Notes under the pieces: model-generated
Databases searched by the model: none
What the model was told of the DNA's origin: nothing
The model's input: the letters and a program-made list of their open reading frames with translations, nothing else
Program-made: the position numbers and the translations under genes
Assembly: GCA_006176705.1 (NCBI GenBank)
Contig: QRFJ01004931.1
Coordinates: 1 to 64,000, forward strand
Length of the DNA: 64,000 bases
Direction of reading: 5' to 3'
Source of the DNA: Cocos nucifera
Taxonomy: Eukaryota; Streptophyta; Magnoliopsida; Arecales; Arecaceae
Part shown: in pieces, positions 49,331-60,791 of the stretch
How positions within the stretch are numbered: position 1 is the stretch's first letter
Layout: each line of letters starts with the position of its first letter

Positions 49331-49690
49331 ACTAGAACTTAACTTCTATCCCCAATATTAAGAAATCTATCATCATTCTCAAACTTTCTATCAATTTGAA
49401 GTCCAGGCAATGAATTGCATATATGAATCGAACTTCCAATATCTAATAATCAAGTAGATGCATCATATATGGAGAAATTGTAAGGTGTTATCATATAACA
49501 CAGCCTTGATCAGCAATTACTTGCTGATTTCTCCTATTCAGCCTATTCAGATCAAGAGGATAATTCCTCTTCGAGTCTGTTTGATTAGAGTCAACACTAG
49601 ACTCCTCATATATAGATCCTAAATGCTTATCACTATCCAATAGTGAATGGAGCAGATTTACATTAGCCATTATATTTATTTGAAAGAAAA
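49331..49690 (-). pseudogene. C2 protease with short N-terminal peptide, inactive site
   Basis: The active-site block at 49429-49443 reads D-I-G-S-S in place of D-T-G-S, and the tryptophan codon of the preceding STW has become a stop (49450-49452). Upstream an ATG near 49672 opens MANVNLLHSLLDSDKHLG and runs about 70 residues to protease sequence with no gag domain, as in C1. Confidence 0.75.
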
Positions 49691-51834
49691 ATATAAGATC
49701 ATATTAGTACTTGAATTAGTTAATCCTAAAGACTTGGACTTTAGTCTAAAGATCCTTCCACCTTTTTTAAATGAATTGGTAGCCTCTACCTCTAATTCGT
49801 GGATTGCACTAATTTCTTAGTGGGTACTGAAATCCACATAGAATACAAATGGGCCTGAGGAAAGCTCTGTCTAACCCACATGCATCTATAAGTAGGTTTA
49901 CAACCAATTATTTTTCCAAATAATTTTTGGTAATTTATATTTTGCCCTAGAAGCCAATTCAATAGGCTGTGATCTCCACTAAAAAGAATTATTTACGTCC
50001 AGCCATTAACATGATCGACTTCAGTGCATCAAGCAAACAAAAATTAGGCCTAAGAAAAGCTCTAGCTAACCTGATCGCCATTTAGAGAGTGCGACCTAAT
50101 CATCATATGATGGATAGTAATTTCAATATCCAGATGAACACCAGGTATAAGGCACCTTCAATATCCATCTAGAAAATTGGACTCATTACTATTCATCTTA
50201 ATGGAAGACTATGACTCAATTATCCCCATAACTTAGTCATTTTAAGGATCTAATAATTTAGAGAAATTAATTCACTTGTGATTTGAGATAGAAAGGACTT
50301 GGACCATATTTCTTCCACTGACTTCACTAAGTCAAATCCTTCCACTGACTTCACCAAGTCAATTGATGAGGACTATAATCAATTTCAGTCCATGGGCACC
50401 TAATTCAATCTTACTGAATTGAAATAAGTCAAACTGATTCCTAATGACATGAGTCAGCTTGAATCACTAAGTGATCTAATCAAATCCTAATTGATCATGT
50501 TGGCCAGGTAGTGAGATCAGTGGAAGGGATATGCCATTAACTTGTCAAAGATCGAATCAGTGTGAGTAACTAACAATTAAAAACCACTGATCTAAACTAC
50601 CAAACTTACCGTAGACATCAACCGATTAATTAGGTTTAATCAGATCAACCTAGTAATTATGGGCTAGACCACTTAGCCATGAATTAAGTCAATCTCGATC
50701 TCGTTAAAGACATGGACTCATACAACTATAACTATTGAAGTTGAGTCTAGAGTGTCCTTGACCTAATCTAAGTCAACACATGGTTGGATTTGATCAACTA
50801 CTCTAGATTAATCTATTCTTTAACTAACCTTAGGTCTAACCCAATTAATGGACCTAATTAATCTAACCCTTTAACTCATAAAATTATGAATTTATCTTAG
50901 GATCTTTAATTTACAATTTTAGATCCTATTAGACAATACTTAATTCTTTTAATTAAGTTTTGGGCTAATGGGTTGGGGTACGGCATTTCAAAAATAATTT
51001 TTAGTTTTTAAAAAATTCTTTACAACCTAGCATTATTTCACTAAATAGGTCAACTCATTTCAAAAATGGGTTAGCTTATTTCATAAACAAGCACTAGTTG
51101 TAGATTTATTCAATTAAAAATAGCCATCAAATAGCTTCAGCTAACTTCTCGATAAAGCTGGCTCAGATTCCATTTGAGCCAGCTCGAGTAGAAGCTAAGC
51201 TTAGCTTGGTTCCTGAGATAGCCGACTCAAGCAGATAAAATCAGAAACCCAGTATTTCATCGAGCAGGCTCGAATCCTATCCGAGCCGACCCAATCATAA
51301 GCCGAGTTAGCTAGATTTTTGAGATAGCGGCTCGAGCAAAACTCCAAAAAACCAACATTCCATCTAGCTGGCTCGGATCCCATCCAAGCCAGTCCGAACA
51401 AAAGTCTAGCCAGCCCGATTCCTGATCGAGCCAGTTGGAGCAGCAATCTAGAGACCATTTCAAGTTGGCACGTTGGTCGAGCTAGCTTAATTCTTGAGAC
51501 AGTTGGCTCGACCAGCAAATAGAACCTTCACGAGATCTTGTTCAGGTTTAATCTAAATCTATGTACATTACATAAAAGATCATGAAATATTTAGATCTAT
51601 TCTAAATACTAATTCATGATGAAATTTAGATTAAAACTAATTCAAAATATATCATAAAGATTCATTAGATCATATCTAAAATTTTAAGATCAATGTTATA
51701 AATTGCAACGTACCAAGACAACCTCTCCATTGTAAGGGATAAATCTTATAGCAGGACAACCAATAGTCCGTGCGATCATTGTGTTACACATTAAATCTTT
51801 CTAATTTACATAAAAGCATATCGAGCAACCTATT
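49691..51834 (-). other. C2 untranslated leader
   Basis: About 2.1 kb without a gene. It shares the C1 leader order, including the ACG/GTAAGT block at about 50600-50612, and carries an extra GC-richer repeat block at 51130-51525. A clear counterpart of the C1 hairpin is not seen; around 51735 only a weak TAAG/CTTA pairing remains. Confidence 0.65.
51130..51525 (-). repeat. Degenerate tandem repeat of about 100 bp rich in GGCTCG/CGAGCC
   Basis: Three to four units, each with ATTCCATC or similar, GAGCCAGC and GGCTCGA motifs, clearly richer in GC than its surroundings. C1 has only a short related piece at about 43105-43140. The minus-strand frame 51201-51518 is a product of the repeat and is not taken as a gene. 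Confidence 0.6.
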
Positions 51835-51846
51835 GCTCTGATACCA
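51835..51846 (-). other. C2 primer binding site
   Basis: The minus strand reads TGGTATCAGAGC, three bases inside the LTR start at 51850. Confidence 0.9.
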
Positions 51847-51849
51847 TCT

Positions 51850-52801
51850 TGAAGGATAAACTAGTAGGGTTTTGAGCAAGCTTTTCAAAACTCTTTTGAA
51901 ATATATAGCAGTAGAAGCAAAATTAATCTACATTAATTCTGTGCATACTATGATCTAATCATAAAATCCTACTCAGGATCTTTGACATGTTAATATGCAT
52001 TAGAAAAATAAAATGCTTTTGATCAATAAATCATATTTGTTGATCGATCTATGCTCAGAACATAGTACCTATCCATGGGTAGATGATCACCGCAATCTAG
52101 ATCCATTAAAAAATTACTCTCATGCTGCACTATAGCCGCACACATGTCCGACCTCTATGGTGAATCCATACGAAGCCCCTGATCCTAATCAGCCCTCCAG
52201 AGTGCTAGCTTTTCTCCAGAGCCTTCGACAGCTGACCTTCATCGGTCCAATCGATGATATGCTCCTGATCTTCTAGGTGCTCCAAAAATTAGAAGATGCA
52301 ATGGAGAAAAATGAGATGGTGATGAAAGCCGATAAAGATTTGGCACTCAAACTCTCCACCCAAATCTAGAGTCTCCACTCTAGGATTTGGTGCTCACCCT
52401 TTAGAATCTTGATACTCTTCTCTCTTTGGAAAACCTCATGCCAAAAGAGATGTGCCCCTCTCTCTGATTTCTGTCTCACAGAATCCCTCAATACCTCATG
52501 CACACCCATGGCTAGTTATTTGATTTCTCTCTCATGCATGCCCAAAAAAATCCCATTTTAATAGGCATCTATCAAGTGACTTGTGTGAGAGGATAAGGAT
52601 GGGTTGGTTGAACTCGTTTCAACCAATTCTCTTGAATTCAAAATTCAAGAGGACTCCCAATCCATTCTAGCACAAATCCTAAGAGGTTGATGTGCAGAAG
52701 GACTCTCCTTCAATGCGCCCATATCTAAAATGCACAAAAATATGTGAGAGAAAAAGAGCATTAGGCATGGAGATGAGGATCAGAGGGGGTTAGCAAGTTT
52801 C
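51850..52801 (-). repeat. C2 5' LTR, piece 1 of 2
   Basis: Starts TGAAGGATAAAC and matches 23817-24750. It is interrupted by A3; its last five bases, GTTTC (52797-52801), are the A3 target duplication. Confidence 0.88.
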
Positions 52802-55093
52802 TGAAGGGAAATCCTGATTTTCTGCACCAAGTTCGTTCAGATCTGATCAGATCAAGAGATATATTACAAAAATTTTTCTCTTTGATCTAGATCAGATCTA
52901 AGATGTTTTAGATCTAATTATTATTATTTTAAAAATTAAAATAAATTTAGATAAATTAAATTAAATTTAATTTACCTTGATATGGGTAATCCTATTATCC
53001 GTTGATGATCCTGTATGCAGCGGAAGGTTCGGGATCTAGCCATGCGAGTGCCTGGCCTCTATCGGTATCCACTCAGGTTGGATCTGGAGATCCTCTTCTT
53101 CTCTATCACATCTCCAAAAATCAGATCTGGATCTGATCTAGAGGATCTTCAAAATTCTTTTCGAAGATCAGCAATCGTCCTTTGCAGCAGTGCAGCATTC
53201 TAGCTTTCAGTTGCCTTTCTTTGATCTGGATCGCACCAACCAAAATCCAAAACTCCTTCTAGACATGGAGAGGAAAGGGAGAAGGTGGTTTGGCATGGAG
53301 GAAGAGGGAAGAGGCAGCCTTGGGCATTGGAATTGTGATTCCTTTCAATCACTTCCAATCACCATTTGGGTTGGGCACAGGGTCTTATTTATAGACTATC
53401 TGTGATCCAACTTCTATTCTTTCCAACCAATCACAACTCCTTATGAAATTAGATCTAAATCTGATTAGTGGAAATAGAATTCCCTAGATTCCTCCTTAGA
53501 GGGTCCCTAAGACCAGTCAAAGTATGTTCTTAGGAGAACTCTAATTGGAATCCAAAAAGGAGATGGAGTCCCTATCCAACAGAGACTCCGAGGCACCTCC
53601 AACATGGGCTCACGCCAAGGGTGGCATGCACCCTCTTCCTTGCCAGGTTCTGGCAAGGGGACAGGCCCCCACTAGCTCTCCAATAGGTGTGTGACATGTG
53701 GTCAAAAGTCAAAGTATCAATGGTCAACATTTGACTAGTCAAAGATAGACTTTTGACCAAAGTCAAAGAATAAGAAATGGCAGGTGACCAAAAATGGCAG
53801 GTAATGTCTTACAAAATATGACAATCTTTTCTAACTTGGACAACCTCTAGTCAGACCATATGAAGGCCTCTGATTGAGCACAAACTCCTTTGGCTCAGTC
53901 AAATAACTTTTTTATGATAGCAAAAGACGAACGTTAGGTTCAATCGAGTGCTAGCATGATTTCCTTGAACCTAATTGAATCTCATTCAGATCAATTGAAC
54001 TAGATCAATTCAATTGATGATCACCATATTCAAACCCTTGTTTGTGTGACCCAGTTAGGTTCAGTTCTATGTGCTAATGGGATATGTCATGATCTCTATC
54101 ATCGACATCATCGAAACTCCTTTCGATGGATTAGAACTCTTCCGATTCGAACAGCTAGAATAATCGATCATCTAAATCATTCTAATTGCTCCCAAAATCC
54201 ACCAGTGACACCTAGCAGTATATGGTGGCAACCCATCAGAGCTGAATATGAACCTCTTGGTGCAACTACCTGTGTGATTAAGTTCTTCTATCTTGAGCCC
54301 CAATCAGATTAGTGTTAAGGTGAACTCGTCAAACCCTAGTTTCGGTCATATGATGTAATCATTTTTGATTCGAGTCCGATGTGAAAATCTAAATAGAAAC
54401 TCTTTCTATTATTTTACTCTACCATGGCCATGGACTTCTGAACTTGATTCTCATGATTATCATAGGGCTGCTCCTCTACCACCGAGGTAGACAGATTCCA
54501 TCTTCATGCAATCCAGTTCCTACAATGAACATGTCATAGCCAACATACGCCTCAGGATTCCATATGGCTAGGAGATCGAGTAATGGTGTAGTCAAACTAT
54601 AACACCCTCAAGGTGAACTGCCGATGCACCTCAAGTCAAAGAACTAGACACACCACTGCAGCATCGAGTCAGTCATTGGCGAGAAGGTAGACTTCCTAAT
54701 GACTACTCGAGGTGGTCACGCTCAGTGCCCTCATTCTCTAACGAGTTCCTATACTCTCGCTCTGGTGTCTCCACACCATAGACTCAAGACTCATCTACTA
54801 AAAAAAAGCGATTGTACACCAACCTTCCGGATCAACCACCATCCTCGTGATGATCCTATGGTCTGGAGCATTTTATGAGTTAACAATGATTATTCATGTC
54901 TTAAATTTTCAACTCTTGAAAATATGAATTATCATTACCATTAACTCAAAGGATGTATCACAGACACTAAATACACATATGTGATAGAAAATAACCTATT
55001 TTATTGATATTAGTCAAAATTATAATTTTGCCCCTAGAAGTGCATTACAAGTGTCATCCAATTCTGGCTTCTAGGGCACATATATATCTAACA
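52802..55093 (-). repeat. A3 3' LTR
   Basis: 2292 bp, TGAAGG to CTAACA. TATA box at 53385-53394 and TTGAC cluster at 53700-53768. The frame 54046-54312 recurs at the same place in all Copia-A LTRs (7897-8163, 14778-15044), but its position in U3 and lack of domains argue against a gene. Confidence 0.9.
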
Positions 55094-57016
55094 ATCTCCT
55101 ACTTGTCCTAAAGCCAATTGGCTATAAGTCTGTGTCCCATCTTCTCAAGGTGGGCTTCGATCTTTATAATTGGTTGGACGCAGACATTTTCTTGTAGAGA
55201 GTCAAAGATTCTAGTTAGATATTATAATTATGACTTGACCAATTTATTTAGAAATTTTATTTTTAAACAAATTAGTTTCCACTATTTTCTTGGATCCCTA
55301 CACTCCCTCTGTAGAGATGCGAAAATCTCCATGATTAATGATTTCTAGTGGGTGGTGCGGTCTCACCAACTGACTCATCACCTCACCTAACAGTTATTGG
55401 TGATGGGTTAGCCAACAAGTGAACAACTCTTGTTCAATGATTCTCTAATCATGGTGCACCCAATCTTGGTCTCTAATTCGTGAATCTCACCATATCCGGA
55501 ATATTGATCCACTCCTTAGTTAAGTCAGACCCACCATTTGCACAGACTGGGTTCCTAATTGAGTCTCTCACCGTATCCAAAATATTGAGCCCAACTCATC
55601 CAATGCCTAATAGACATGGTTGCATCTTTTCGATGCAACTGAGCCACTATATCCAGCCGAGAATAATCAACCCCGGGAAGGGCCCGCACGTCTACAATGG
55701 TGGAAGACCTCATACTTAATCTTTTCTTAGGGAGAATTGATTCAGGTCTCATTAAACTAGACTTGTCATAGTCATAACAATTATGACTAACATAGTGGCA
55801 TGGGTTAGCTCGGATTATTGACCACCTCAGATCAGAACTGTGTCAATAGATATGGCCAGGTAAGTGAGACCGATGGAAGAAATATATCAGTAACTCGTAC
55901 AAGAACGCATTTAGGTCGAGTAGCTTCCAATTAAAAATCAGTCGGTCGTATGTGCCAAACTTACCTTAGATACCAAATTATTGAGCCAGAACCAATTGGG
56001 TTAGCCTACAATCTAGACTCTAACCTCTGAGCCTAATTAGGTCTTGCTTGATCATGACTCGATCTTGACCCAGACTTAATCCTATTAGGCTGGTCAATTT
56101 AAGCATTGTTGATCCCATCTAACCAACTCTTGATTCGGTTTGATCAACCGCTTAGACCTAATTGAGCTACCCAAGCCCAAACCCAGTATTATGAATATGT
56201 CTTAGATCTGAAATTCTCAATTTTAGACCTAATTGATATTTCATAATCTTAAGTTTAATTAAGTAGGGTTCATAAACAAAATATGCACAATAAATCCTAG
56301 GATTTCAGGATCTAGGGTTTTGCAGAAAGTAAGTTTTGGATTTCTGATTAAGGACGAACAGCAGCACCCCTACACATTATAAGAACATCCCATCAAATGA
56401 AAAGAGAGGGCCTTTAAATTCTTTTTCGTTCTTATGATCGGACGGCCAAGAGGAATGCTTTAATCAGGAACATGCAATACTATAAAACAGTTTTAGATCT
56501 ATATCATATATCTCATATACAGATTAGATCTAATCATGGCATATTTTGTATACATCTCATGTATCGAATCATGCATATTTTTCAAATCTAAATTATCTCA
56601 TAATAATCTAAAAAATTAGATTTAAATTGATCTAATCAAAATAAATTCTAATCTAGACAATTATGTAGAACTATTCTACAACTAGTGTAAACATGCATCA
56701 ATCATATCTCATATGATATTTAAAATTAAATAATTTTTATTTAATATTTTTATTATAACCATTATAATATTAGAAAATAGTAAATAAATAGATCTAAAAT
56801 ATGATTTAATCAAATTAAATTAAAAACATGCAAGACTATTCTATAGAACTATTCTATTTTAGAACTAGTCATGCATATTTTCTAATCTTAGATCCAAATC
56901 ATTTAATTTTAACTTTTTCTGATTTTAGTTCTGATCACATCTTATGTGACATCTAAAATTACTTATTTTTTGATTAAAATAAATTTAAAATCAGATCTAA
57001 ATACTTTTAGAACCTT
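55094..57016 (-). other. A3 internal remnant: RNase H end, gag start and leader
   Basis: The first ~70 bp match the C-terminal end of A2 RNase H (15822-15892). The sequence then jumps to the first codons of gag and on into the full leader (about 55190-57016), which includes the hairpin (arms about 56377-56386 and 56428-56437) and the splice-donor-like block (55959-55971). Nothing coding remains. Confidence 0.85.
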
Positions 57017-57029
57017 GGCTCTAATACCA
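57017..57029 (-). other. A3 primer binding site
   Basis: The minus strand reads TGGTATTAGAGCC, one C-to-T change from the A1 site, two bases inside the LTR start at 57032. Confidence 0.85.
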
Positions 57030-57031
57030 GT

Positions 57032-59324
57032 TGAAGGAAAATCCTGATTTTCCGGACCAGGTTCATTCAGATCTGATCAGATCAAGAGATATATTTCAAA
57101 AATTTTTCTCTTTGATCTAGATCAGATCTAAGATATTTTAGATTTAATTATTATTATTTTAAAAATTAAAATAAAATTCAAGATAAATTAAATCAAATTT
57201 AATTTACCTTAATATGGGTAATCCTATTACCTCTTGATGATCCTGTATGCAGCGAAAGGTTCTAGATCTAGCCACGCAAGTGCCTGACCTCTATCGGTAT
57301 CCACTCAGGCTAGATTTGGAGATCCTCTTCTTCTCTATCACATCTCCAAAAATTAGATCTGGATCTGATCTGGAGGATCTTCAAAACTCTTTTTGAAGAT
57401 CAGCAGTCGTCCTTTGCAATAGTGCAGCCTTCTAGCTTTCAGTCGCCTTTCTTTGATCTGGATCACACCAACCAAAATCCAAAACTCCTTTTGGACATGG
57501 AGAGGAAAGGGAGAAGGTGGTTTGGCATGGAGGAAGAGGGAAGAGGCAGCCTTGGGCATGGGAATTGTGATTCCTTTCAATCATTTCCAATCACCATCTG
57601 GGTTGGGTGCAGGCTCTTATTTATAGATTGTCTGTGATCCAACTTCTTTTCATCCCAACCAATCACAACTCTTTGTGAAATCAGACCTAAATCTGATTGG
57701 TGGAAATAGAGTCCCCTGGATTCCTCCTTAGAGGGTGCCTAAGACCAGTCAAAGTTGGTTCTTAGGAGAACTCTAATTGGAATCCAGAAAGGAGATGGAG
57801 TCCCTATCCAACAAGGACTCCTAGGCGCCTCCAACATGGGCACACGCCAAGGGTGGTGTGCGCCCTCTTCCTTGCCAGGTTTTGATAAGGGGATAGGCCC
57901 CCACCAGCTATGCAATAGGTGCGTGACATATGGTCAAAAGTCAAAGTGTCAATGGTCAACATTTGATCAGTCAAAGGTAGACTTTTGACCAAAGTCAAAG
58001 AACAAGAAATGGCAGGTAACCAAAAATGGCAGGTAATGTCTTACAAAATAAGATAACATTTTCTGACTTGGACAACCTCCAGTCAGACCATATGAAGGCC
58101 TCTGATTGAGCACAAACTCCTTTGGCTCAGTCAGGACAACTTTTTTATGATAGCAAAAGAAGAACGTTAGGTTCAATCGAGTGCTAGCATGATTTTCTTG
58201 AACCTAATTGAATCTCATTCAGATCAATTGAACTGGATCAGTTCAATTGATGATCATCAGATTCAAACCCTTATTTGTGTGACCCAGTTAGATTCAGTTA
58301 TGTATGCTAATGGGATATGTCATGATGTCTATCATCGACATCATCGAAACTCCTTTCGATGGATCAGAACTCTTCTGATTCAAACAGCTAGAATGATCGA
58401 TCATCTAAATCATTCTAATTGCTCCCAAAATCCATCAGTGACACCTAGCAGTATATGGTGGCAACCCATCAGAGCTGAATGCGAACCTCTTGGTGCAACT
58501 ACCTATGTGATTAAGTTCTTCTATCTTGAGCCCCGATCAGATTATGGTTAAGGTGAACTCGTTAAACCCTAGTTTCTGTCATACGATGTAATCATTCGAT
58601 TCGAGTCCGATGTGAAAATCTAAATAGAAACTCTTTCTATTATTTCACTCTACCATGGCCATGGACCTCTGAACTTGGTTCTCATGATTATCACAGGGCT
58701 GCTCCTCTACCACTGAGGTAGATAGATTCCATCTTGATGCAATCCAATTCCTACAATGAACATGTCATAGCCAGCATACACCTCAGATTTTCATATGGCT
58801 AGGAGACCGAGTAATGGTGTAGTCAAACTATAACACCCTCAAGGTGAACTATCGATGCACCTTAGGTTAAAGAACCAGATACACCACTGCAGCATCGAGT
58901 CAGTCATTGGCGAGAAGGTAGACTTTCTTATGACTACTTGAGGTGGTCACGCTCAGTGCCCACATTCTCTAATGAGTACCTATACTCTCGCTTCGGTGTC
59001 TCCACATCGTAGACTCAAAACTAATCTACTAAAGAGAAGCGATTGTACACCAACCTTCCGGATCAATCACCATTCTCATGATGATCCTATGGTCGGGAGC
59101 ATTTTATGAGTTAACAATGATAATTCATGTCTTAAATTTTCAACTCTTGAAAATATGAATTATCATTACCATTAACTCAAAGGATGTATCACAGACACTA
59201 AATATACATATGTGATAGAAAATAATCTATTTTATTGATATTAGTCAAAATTACAATTTTGCCCCTAGAAGTGTATTACAAGTGTCAGCCAATTCTGGCT
59301 TCTAGGGCACATATATATCTAACA
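57032..59324 (-). repeat. A3 5' LTR
   Basis: 2293 bp, TGAAGG to CTAACA. TATA box at 57617-57626 and TTGAC cluster at 57932-58000. Right target duplication GTTTC at 59325-59329. Confidence 0.9.
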
Positions 59325-59329
59325 GTTTC

Positions 59330-60791
59330 AACTAAACCAACCAACACAAGTTGAATTCAAAATTCAACTTGCTCTCAGTCTGATCTGATCCAATGCTTGG
59401 ACCAGGTCAAAGGCAAATAAGAGGAGGCACACATACTCTTATGGCATGGAGAAATCCCACGTGCATTTCCAATGTGCATGGAGAAAAAATAAGAGTCAAA
59501 GGTCAGTGCACAGGGAGAAGGATGTTTAAATTCAAACTTACTTTGAATTGGTCCAAATTGGTTTCATCCAAACTAATTTACCTTGACCAATTAGACTAGG
59601 TCAAACCCAACAAAATTAGGCTTAATCCAACTTAGTTAATTCCTAATCAAATTAGAGATTAATTGAGTTCAACCCTTGATCAAAATAGGGTCCATCTTCC
59701 TAAGTGATTAGATCATCACATGATCTGATCAAGTCAAATCTAATTGAATCAAATTCAATTAGACCTAATCAATTCCTCATCGCTCGATCAAATTGAGCTA
59801 ATCAGTAATATAATTGCTAATTAATCTTTCAATAATAATTAAGTTTCAATCCAATAGAACTCTTTTATCAACCATCAGATCAGGTAGAAACTCCTACAGT
59901 GTGCAACCCCATAGGTTCGAATCCTAGGTTGGTAGCATAGAAACTAATTTTTTGTATCAATCGATGTGACCATCTAGTAATGGTACTCGATGTTCGGATA
60001 GATCAAAAATCATAATGCAACATCGATGAACCTGTGGCATATTTTTACTTTAAAATTCATCACCATGACCACGATGCTCATAGGATGATCTAGGATTAAC
60101 TACCAACCCTAAAAATTCATCCATATTGTATTTCAAAATTCAGCATCCATCATGTGGACTATCCCAATCGAGGATTTGCTAAATTAAAATACAGTGATGC
60201 ACTTGCTCCAATACTTGGAGGGGTCAATCCCATCTTGACTCATACACCGACAAGTCAAGTACTTGACTGCACCCAATAGCCTTCCATCACTGAATTCGAA
60301 ATTCAAGTAGTCCGATACCTAACTATATTGAATGGCTTGTAAGTCATCATGGTGACCATAGATCTAAGGGATACATATATCCATATCCTTTATGAGCAAT
60401 TTTGGTAGAAAAGAGCTCCATAGTTGGATCACGATCAGTGAAATATACTCCTATATTTCACCTGTATGCCAAAAATGCATCACTATGCTTCTTGCTTAAA
60501 AGGATAACCAATACTTATGGCATATAACGACCTATTCTTGATTAACGTTGTCATCCTAGGTAATAACAAATCATTTGATCGTGATCAATTTAAGAACTAA
60601 ATGATAAATCCTCCTTTATCGAGTCTAAATAGTCCTAGGTACTTCATCATAGAGAGTTCATTATAGAAAGATGCACAAAATGATGAAATGGCCAGAATAA
60701 TAATTTTATTTAATTAAAATTTAAGTATAAATTATATTTAGCTCAACCATCTACAACCTATATGATTGGCTTTATGATACACTTTTCAACA
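59330..60791 (-). repeat. C2 5' LTR, piece 2 of 2, also the 3' LTR of C3
   Basis: Continues the C2 LTR after A3, matching 27050-28469 and 46354-46386. It ends TTTTCAACA at 60791. The next bases are a polypurine tract and pol end of C3, so one LTR serves two internal regions. Confidence 0.85.

Larger units (their letters stand above)
52797..59329 (-). mobile_element. A3: Copia-A element with whole gag-pol deleted
   Basis: A minus-strand element 52802-59324 with two full LTRs (2292 and 2293 bp) and GTTTC at both sides (52797-52801 and 59325-59329). The internal region is only 1938 bp: polypurine tract, about 70 bp of RNase H end, then the gag start and the leader. Two deletion junctions lie at 55159-55175. 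The LTRs differ at several percent of sites by eye, mostly transitions. Confidence 0.92.
23817..60791 (-). mobile_element. Copia-C element C2, with nested insertions
   Basis: Minus-strand element whose LTRs both start TGAAGGATAAAC on the plus strand. The left LTR is in three pieces (23817-24626, 26906-28469, 46354-46386; total 2407 bp) and the right one in two (51850-52801, 59330-60791; total 2414 bp). The internal region is 46387-51849. Insertions are A4, C1 (with Athila) and A3. The right LTR is followed by the pol end of C3 instead of flanking DNA. Confidence 0.85.

Noticed and set aside
51201..51518. 105-codon minus-strand frame rich in Ala, Arg and Leu
   Set aside because: Composed of the ~100-bp GAGCC repeat in a leader; periodic sequence without domain support.
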